A program made the translations under genes and the position numbers. The notes beneath the pieces were generated by a model, which had not been told where the DNA came from, did no database searches, and worked only from the letters and a program-made list of their open reading frames with translations. Positions 59,122-64,000 of a stretch of 64,000 bases of DNA are shown here, piece by piece. Source of the stretch: Nitrospira sp. ND1 (lineage in GTDB: Bacteria > Nitrospirota > Nitrospiria > Nitrospirales > Nitrospiraceae); the NCBI RefSeq assembly GCF_900170025.1, contig NZ_FWEX01000006.1, forward strand, positions 1,449,089 through 1,513,088, given 5' to 3'. Position 1 is the stretch's first letter. Each line of letters opens with the position of its first letter.

Positions 59122-60018
59122 CTAGCTCTTCCCCGATGTGCGAGGGGTGAGTTGTTCCCGTTCATACTTGGCCTGATCCAGTTGCTTCTCGATCCCAGCG
59201 GCGTCACCGGCCGCAATCAACCGTTTGAGTTCGCCGAGATGCCGCTCGTACGTCTCGATCAACGACACCACATTGTCCCGGTTCCACAAAAAAATGTCTC
59301 GCCACATCTCCGGGGAACTGGCTGCGATTCGCGTGGTATCGCGTAATCCACCGCCGGAATGGCTGGCCAGATCGAGTTCCGGCAAACCATGGTCACGCAC
59401 GTCGGCCAGCGCCGTCATCAATGCAAACGCGGCGACATGCGGCAGGTGACTGACGGCACCGAGAATCTTGTCGTGCAGAAAGGGATCCATATCCAACACA
59501 ATCGAACCCGCGAGTTCCCAGAGAACACGAACCGTTTGAAGCGCCTCCGGATCGGTCTTGGCCGTCGGAGTCAGAATGCAACGCGCCCCCGAGAAGAGAG
59601 TCTCTGATCCTGCGGCCACCCCGGTCTTTTCCTTGCCGGCAATGGGGTGCGCACCGACGAACCGCACCGACGGCGGCAGCAAGGCCTCCGCGCGTGTCAC
59701 CAGCTCACCCTTGACGCTGCCCACGTCACTGACAATCGCGCCCGGCTTCAGGCAACCGGCCCATTCCCGTAAATGTCGCTCATAGGTATCCACCGGTGTC
59801 GCGAGCAGCACAAAGTCCGCCCCTTCGACGCCTTCGCGCGGATCCGACACATACCGATCGATGGCGCCCACTTCGACGGCTGTCTTGAGATTTTCAACGC
59901 GTCGCCCGATACCGACAACGGAATCCGCCAGCTTTTGACGGCGCAGGATCATCCCCAGCGAGCCGCCGATCAGCCCGACTCCGACAATCGCCACCTGCTT
60001 GAAATGTGGTGCCATCAT
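59122..60018 (-). CDS. tyrA: Prephenate dehydrogenase
   Basis: A 298-residue NAD(P)-dependent enzyme making 4-hydroxyphenylpyruvate for tyrosine. The coenzyme motif is VAIVGVGLIGGSLGMILRR, then LLATPVDTYERHL, SDVGSVKGELV, FVGAHPIAGKEKTGV with the catalytic His, and LPHVAAFALM. The ATG at 60018 begins the domain; it lacks a good ribosome binding site and the frame is open to 60180. It lacks an ACT domain. It sits between aroF and aroA. Confidence 0.93.
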   Translation of the reverse strand: MMAPHFKQVAIVGVGLIGGSLGMILRRQKLADSVVGIGRRVENLKTAVEVGAIDRYVSDPREGVEGADFVLLATPVDTYERHLREWAGCLKPGAIVSDVGSVKGELVTRAEALLPPSVRFVGAHPIAGKEKTGVAAGSETLFSGARCILTPTAKTDPEALQTVRVLWELAGSIVLDMDPFLHDKILGAVSHLPHVAAFALMTALADVRDHGLPELDLASHSGGGLRDTTRIAASSPEMWRDIFLWNRDNVVSLIETYERHLGELKRLIAAGDAAGIEKQLDQAKYEREQLTPRTSGKS

Positions 60019-60077
60019 TGAATGAGTGCGTATCTTCAACTCGCCTGCACGGTCGACGATCACGTTCGTAACGGTGA

Positions 60078-61091
60078 TCAGATCGTCCGGTCGACTGCCG
60101 CAGCAATTCTCCGCAAATCCCCCATCAACTCCTTGAACTTCGAGGGCCGGATAGACTCTTCTCCGTCGCAGAGTGCACATTCAGGATTGGAATGCACTTC
60201 GATCAGGAGCCCGTCGGCACCGGCCGCGATCGCCGCTTTCGACATGGGGGCTACCAAATCCCATTTGCCCGTCGCATGACTGGGATCCACGATAACCGGC
60301 AAATGCGACAGACTCTTGAGGGTCGGAATGGCGGCCATATCCAACGTATTTCGATACTGGGTTTCAAACGTGCGGATGCCGCGCTCGCATAACATGACAT
60401 TCCGGTTGCCGCGGGACATGATGTATTCAGCGGAGAGGAGGAATTCCTTGATCGTGGCCGAGAGACCGCGCTTCAACAGCACCGGCTTATCGTAGGCCCC
60501 GACTTCCTTGAGCAACTCGAAGTTCTGCATGTTCCGGGCGCCGATCTGGATGATGTCGGCCTTCTCAAGAAACAGCTCGATATCGCGGGTGTCCAGGATC
60601 TCGCTCACCACCGGCAGGCCGGTCTGTTTTTTGGCTTCGACCAAATAGTCCAGGCCTTCACGCCCCAATCCTTGAAAAGAATAGGGCGAGGTGCGCGGTT
60701 TGTATGCACCGCCACGAAGGACGGTCGCGCCGGCCGACTTGACCTCGTGGGCAATACCGACGGTCAGTTCCAACCGTTCGACCGCGCAGGGACCGGCCAT
60801 AATCGTGATTTTCTTATCGCCGATTTTGACGCCGTTCACGTCAATGATCGTGTTCTCTTTCTTGAACTCCCGGCTGACCAGCTTCCAGGGAGCCAAAATC
60901 GGCAGGACACTTTCGACCCCTGGCAATGCGGTCAACGGCTGATTGTGCAGGATACGATCGTCCCCGATCACCCCGATAATGGTCCGCTCCTGGCCGGCAG
61001 AAATATGCGACTTCAGTCCCAACTCGCGAAGCCGGTCGATAATGTGGTCGACTTCCCGCTCCGACGCGTCAGGCTTCAAGACAATAATCAT
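60078..61091 (-). CDS. aroF: 3-deoxy-7-phosphoheptulonate synthase (type I-beta)
   Basis: A 337-residue DAHP synthase opening the shikimate pathway. A ferredoxin-like N-terminal domain ([18 protein letters not shown], then [17 protein letters not shown]) is of the kind that senses Phe or Tyr in Thermotoga-type enzymes. The barrel has [45 protein letters not shown] and [10 protein letters not shown] (metal His). The stop comes 59 bases before the tyrA start; hisC ends 18 bases upstream. Confidence 0.95.
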   Translation of the reverse strand: MIIVLKPDASEREVDHIIDRLRELGLKSHISAGQERTIIGVIGDDRILHNQPLTALPGVESVLPILAPWKLVSREFKKENTIIDVNGVKIGDKKITIMAGPCAVERLELTVGIAHEVKSAGATVLRGGAYKPRTSPYSFQGLGREGLDYLVEAKKQTGLPVVSEILDTRDIELFLEKADIIQIGARNMQNFELLKEVGAYDKPVLLKRGLSATIKEFLLSAEYIMSRGNRNVMLCERGIRTFETQYRNTLDMAAIPTLKSLSHLPVIVDPSHATGKWDLVAPMSKAAIAAGADGLLIEVHSNPECALCDGEESIRPSKFKELMGDLRRIAAAVDRTI

Positions 61092-61109
61092 GATCTCGTC
61101 TCGCTTTCC

Positions 61110-62195
61110 TTATCGAGCGGCGCGCGTCACGTCCGCAAGCGCGCTCAGGAACAGTTGATTTTCTTCCGGAAGGCCGATGGTCACCCGCAGCATTCGGCCG
61201 TCGATGTGGCGGACGATGATGCCCTTCCGCAACAGCGCGTCGAATACCTCGCGACCATCTCTCCCGACATCGAAATAGAGAAAATTCGTTTCACTGGGCA
61301 AGGCCTCGAAGCCCAAGGTCAACAAGCCTGTCCGGACCTTGTCCATTTCCGCATGGTTCAAGGCCCGACTCGCGCCCACATGTGCCTCATCGTCCAACGC
61401 CGCCAACGCGGCGCGTTGTGCCATGCTATTCGCATTGAAGGGTGGACGGATTCGATTCAGGTAGTTCGTGATTTCCGGCGTGGTCATCCCATACCCGATC
61501 CTGAGCCCGGCCAAGCCGTAGATCTTGGAGAATGTCCGCAGCACGATGACATTACGACCCGCGTTTACATAGCTGAGCGACTCCGGGAATTCCGGATGCC
61601 GGACATATTCGTAATAGGCCTCGTCGAACACCACCACCACATGATCGGGCACGCGCGCCATCAACGCCGCCACCTCAGCCTTGGTCGCCATGGTGCCGGT
61701 GGGATTGTTCGGATTGCACACAAACAGCAGGCGCGTCTTGTCGGTGATGGCCGCTGCCATGGCCGGCAAATCGTGGCGCCAATTCTTCTGCGGCACTTCC
61801 ACCGCCACACCGTGCGCGGCCTTCACCTCCATCTTGTAAATGACGAAGGTGTGCTCAGCCATCACGGCCTCATCACCCGGCGACAAAAAGGTTCGCGCAA
61901 GCAGGCCGAGGATTTCGTCCGAGCCGTTTCCGAGAATGACGTGATCCGGCGTGACTTTCCACCGTTCGGCCAAGGCTCCGCGCAAACGAAACGCCCCGCC
62001 GTCCGGATACCGATGCAGAGTCGGAGCGGTTTCACCCAAGACGGCGAGCGCTTTGGGCGACGGGCCGATCGGGTTTTCATTGGATGCCAATTTGATCGCG
62101 CGCGGGAGCCCTAACTCTCGCTGCAGCTCTTCGATAGGCTTTCCAGGAACGTACGGGACAAGGGAGGCGATATCGGGATGCACCTTCAATGGCAT
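61110..62195 (-). CDS. hisC: Histidinol-phosphate aminotransferase
   Basis: A 361-residue class I/II PLP aminotransferase. Motifs: KLASNENPIGPSPKA, LGNGSDEILGLLART, FVCNPNNPTGTMA, FDEAYYEYV, the PLP Lys in LRTFSKIYGLAGLRIGYG and VTIGLPEENQLFL near the end. In this place (between pheA and aroF) such enzymes often also transaminate phenylpyruvate and hydroxyphenylpyruvate, so it may serve histidine and aromatic pathways (inference from position). Confidence 0.94.
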   Translation of the reverse strand: MPLKVHPDIASLVPYVPGKPIEELQRELGLPRAIKLASNENPIGPSPKALAVLGETAPTLHRYPDGGAFRLRGALAERWKVTPDHVILGNGSDEILGLLARTFLSPGDEAVMAEHTFVIYKMEVKAAHGVAVEVPQKNWRHDLPAMAAAITDKTRLLFVCNPNNPTGTMATKAEVAALMARVPDHVVVVFDEAYYEYVRHPEFPESLSYVNAGRNVIVLRTFSKIYGLAGLRIGYGMTTPEITNYLNRIRPPFNANSMAQRAALAALDDEAHVGASRALNHAEMDKVRTGLLTLGFEALPSETNFLYFDVGRDGREVFDALLRKGIIVRHIDGRMLRVTIGLPEENQLFLSALADVTRAAR

Positions 62196-62211
62196 GGCGT
62201 GACTCGGACCT

Positions 62212-63288
62212 CTAGGAATAGGCGGGATACGACCCGAGAATCTTCATAAAGAGACAGCGGCTCTTCACCTCTTCGGCCGCCTTCTTGACCCGTTCTTCAT
62301 CGATATGCCCCTCGATGTCGACAAAGAAAATGTATTCCCACGCCTTCCGGCGGGAGGGGCGCGATTCGATCTTGGTCATGTTGAGGCCATGGGAGGCAAA
62401 CGGACGCAACAAGTCGTATAGCGCACCCACCTTATCTTTGACCGACAACATCAGCGACGTTTTATCGCGCCCGGTTCGCTCCGGCGCCTTCTGCGACAAC
62501 ACCAGAAAACGCGTGAAGTTGTTGATGTTGTCTTCGATCCGGGCCGTGATGACCTTCAGTCCGTACAACTGGGACGCCAGTTCGGACGCGATGGCTGCAG
62601 CCGACGGATCGTCGACGGACAGTTCAGCCGCCCGTGCCGTACTGGCCACTTCGGACACCGGCACGTGAGGCAAATTCGTTTCCAACCAATTGCGACATTG
62701 AGCAATGGCATGCGGGTGCGAATAGATCCGCTTGATCTCTCCTGCGACCCCGCTCTTGGACATCAGGTGATGCGCCACTTCCTGCAACACCTCTCCATAG
62801 ATGAGCAGACTGGAATCGACGAACATATCCAGCGTGTGATTGACTACGCCTTCGGTGGTGTTTTCGATGGGCACGACGCCAAAATGGGCTCGACCACGCT
62901 CGACTTCGCTGAACACATCTTTGATGCTGTTGACAGGAATGTATTGGGCAGACGACCCGAACTTCTGCATGCAGGCCATGTGCGTAAATGTCGCTCGCGG
63001 GCCGAGATAGGCGACCTTCTGAGGCCCCTCAAGGGACAACGAGGCCGACATGATCTCTCGATACACCGCCCGGATGGCATCGGTGGGAAAGGGACCGGTA
63101 TTTTGCTTGCTGAGGCGTTCAAAAATCGCCGCCTCTCGGGCCGGCGTGTGCAGATGCGCTTCCGCATCTCTCTGTTTCTTGAGTTTTCCAATTTCGATCA
63201 CGGACTTCGAGCGCTCGTTCAAGAGGCGCAAAATCTGATCGTCGATCCGATCGATTTCCTGGCGATGTCCTTGCAGGTCATCAGACAT
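62212..63288 (-). CDS. pheA: Bifunctional chorismate mutase/prephenate dehydratase
   Basis: A 358-residue enzyme for phenylalanine synthesis. Order: AroQ chorismate mutase (RQEIDRIDDQILRLLNERSK, residues 7-80), prephenate dehydratase (VAYLGPRATFTHMACMQKFG to SEVASTARAAEL), and a C-terminal ACT domain with the Phe-sensing ESRPSRRKAWEYIFFVDIEG. The ATG at 63288 is chosen; a GTG nine codons earlier has no better ribosome binding site. hisC follows after 16 bases. Confidence 0.95.
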   Translation of the reverse strand: MSDDLQGHRQEIDRIDDQILRLLNERSKSVIEIGKLKKQRDAEAHLHTPAREAAIFERLSKQNTGPFPTDAIRAVYREIMSASLSLEGPQKVAYLGPRATFTHMACMQKFGSSAQYIPVNSIKDVFSEVERGRAHFGVVPIENTTEGVVNHTLDMFVDSSLLIYGEVLQEVAHHLMSKSGVAGEIKRIYSHPHAIAQCRNWLETNLPHVPVSEVASTARAAELSVDDPSAAAIASELASQLYGLKVITARIEDNINNFTRFLVLSQKAPERTGRDKTSLMLSVKDKVGALYDLLRPFASHGLNMTKIESRPSRRKAWEYIFFVDIEGHIDEERVKKAAEEVKSRCLFMKILGSYPAYS

Positions 63289-63427
63289 GACGGGGGGACT
63301 CCCTCCTCGCGACACCTGCCTTTAGAGAGACGAGGCCGCGAAACGATTCCAAGCCAACGGGATGAACTTGGACAAGTGAGTATCCTACAGGAGCCGGCGA
63401 GGGCATTGCAAGGATAGGTGTGGGGAT

Positions 63428-64000
63428 TCAAGGAGTTGTGACGGATGTGTCGTCATCGGAGAGCGGCAGAAGGTCTTTCTGTTTTTTGAAATGGTCGAAG
63501 GCCAGCCTGGTCGCCTGCCGGCCGCGGCCGGTGCGTTCCAGAAACCCGGCTTGGATCAGATACGGCTCATAGACGTCCTCCAGCGTACCCCGGTCCTCCT
63601 GCACCGCCGCCGCTAAAGAATCCACCCCGACCGGTCCGCCGTTGAACTTCTCCATGACGGTCAGGAGAATGCGCCGGTCCATCTCATCCAATCCGGCGGC
63701 ATCGACTGCCAACCAGACCAACGCGTCCTGCGCCACCTGCTTGGTGATACGTCCACCGGCCTTGATCTCGGCATAGTCCCTGATACGTTTAATCAGCCGA
63801 TTCACGATACGCGGTGTGCCGCGAGCCCGGCGAGCAATTTCCGCAGCACCTGCCTCGTCGATCGGAATATTCAGCAGCCCTGCCGACCGTGTAACGATCG
63901 ATGTAAGTTCCTGTGACGAATAAAACTCCAGCCTGTGAACCAAACCGAACCGGTCCCGCAACGGCGACGTCAATGCTCCGGCCCTGGTCGTGGCTCCGAC
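63428..64000 (-). CDS. ruvB: Holliday junction helicase RuvB, C-terminal part (cut by window edge)
   Basis: About 190 C-terminal residues. It includes [19 protein letters not shown] (sensor and arginine-finger region), [20 protein letters not shown] (lid) and the winged-helix end with [20 protein letters not shown] and [13 protein letters not shown]. RuvB drives branch migration with RuvA. It lies 112 bases upstream of pheA. The Walker motifs are outside the window. Confidence 0.96.
   Translation of the reverse strand, partial: VGATTRAGALTSPLRDRFGLVHRLEFYSSQELTSIVTRSAGLLNIPIDEAGAAEIARRARGTPRIVNRLIKRIRDYAEIKAGGRITKQVAQDALVWLAVDAAGLDEMDRRILLTVMEKFNGGPVGVDSLAAAVQEDRGTLEDVYEPYLIQAGFLERTGRGRQATRLAFDHFKKQKDLLPLSDDDTSVTTP

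Noticed and set aside
60672-62114. 480-codon plus-strand frame opposite aroF and hisC
   Set aside because: Shadow of two confirmed genes on the minus strand.

Overview
The window reads as a chromosome segment of about 64 kb from a GC-rich, Gram-negative-type bacterium. Evidence is the Pal lipoprotein, Lpt/TonB-like proteins, outer-membrane barrel, many lipoproteins and coupled biosynthetic operons. Protein style and operon order (argD-argF-argG-argH-lysA-dapA-dapB; pheA-hisC-aroF-tyrA-aroA-cmk-plsC-rpsA-sppA-ihf; stand-alone PilZ proteins; repeated PCP-reductase domains) fit the phylum Nitrospirota, most likely a Nitrospira-like nitrifier. That placement is inference: no 16S rRNA or nitrification gene is present.

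Layout. 1-2.6 kb: end of a glycerate kinase, lytic transglycosylase, family-5 uracil-DNA glycosylase, transaldolase. 4.0-12.4 kb: one leftward arginine plus lysine/diaminopimelate operon. 12.5-24 kb: mixed housekeeping genes (phosphoglycerate mutase, ATP-grasp ligase with a HEAGH protein, ttcA, msrA, zwf) and two copies of a dispersed extragenic repeat. 24-29.6 kb: signalling and envelope genes: a TonB-like protein, two PilZ proteins, a sigma-54-type promoter before two tiny membrane ORFs, a 175-bp MITE-like element with TA flanks, a sigma-28-type promoter, a DUF3422 protein and Pal.

29.9-37.0 kb: a 7-kb integrative element in tRNA-Arg(UCG). It is bounded by 45-bp direct repeats. It carries a tyrosine integrase whose last codons are read through the tRNA, a CGNR zinc-finger protein, an excisionase-like HTH protein, a candidate HUH-type Rep protein, a YafQ/DinJ toxin-antitoxin pair and lipoprotein cargo. 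A second, decayed copy of its left end lies inside it, and codon-level conservation suggests this encodes an alternative C-terminal tail of the integrase.

37-46 kb: aroK-aroE with neighbours, SDR and trmI, a primary-like sigma factor, HtrA-like protease, lipB and glutamate dehydrogenase. 46-53 kb: a lipid-anchored truncated globin divergent from a LysR regulator, a PBP5-like carboxypeptidase, an FG-GAP lipoprotein and small proteins. 52.3-64 kb: a long leftward operon for aromatic amino acids, translation and quality control, from ruvB (cut by the window edge) to a four-repeat PCP-reductase-domain protein next to an IHF/HU protein.

The strongest candidates for something undescribed are the tRNA-Arg element with its swap-able integrase tail and compact Rep/Xis/CGNR module, and the sigma-54 / MITE / sigma-28 region at 25.7-26.8 kb.
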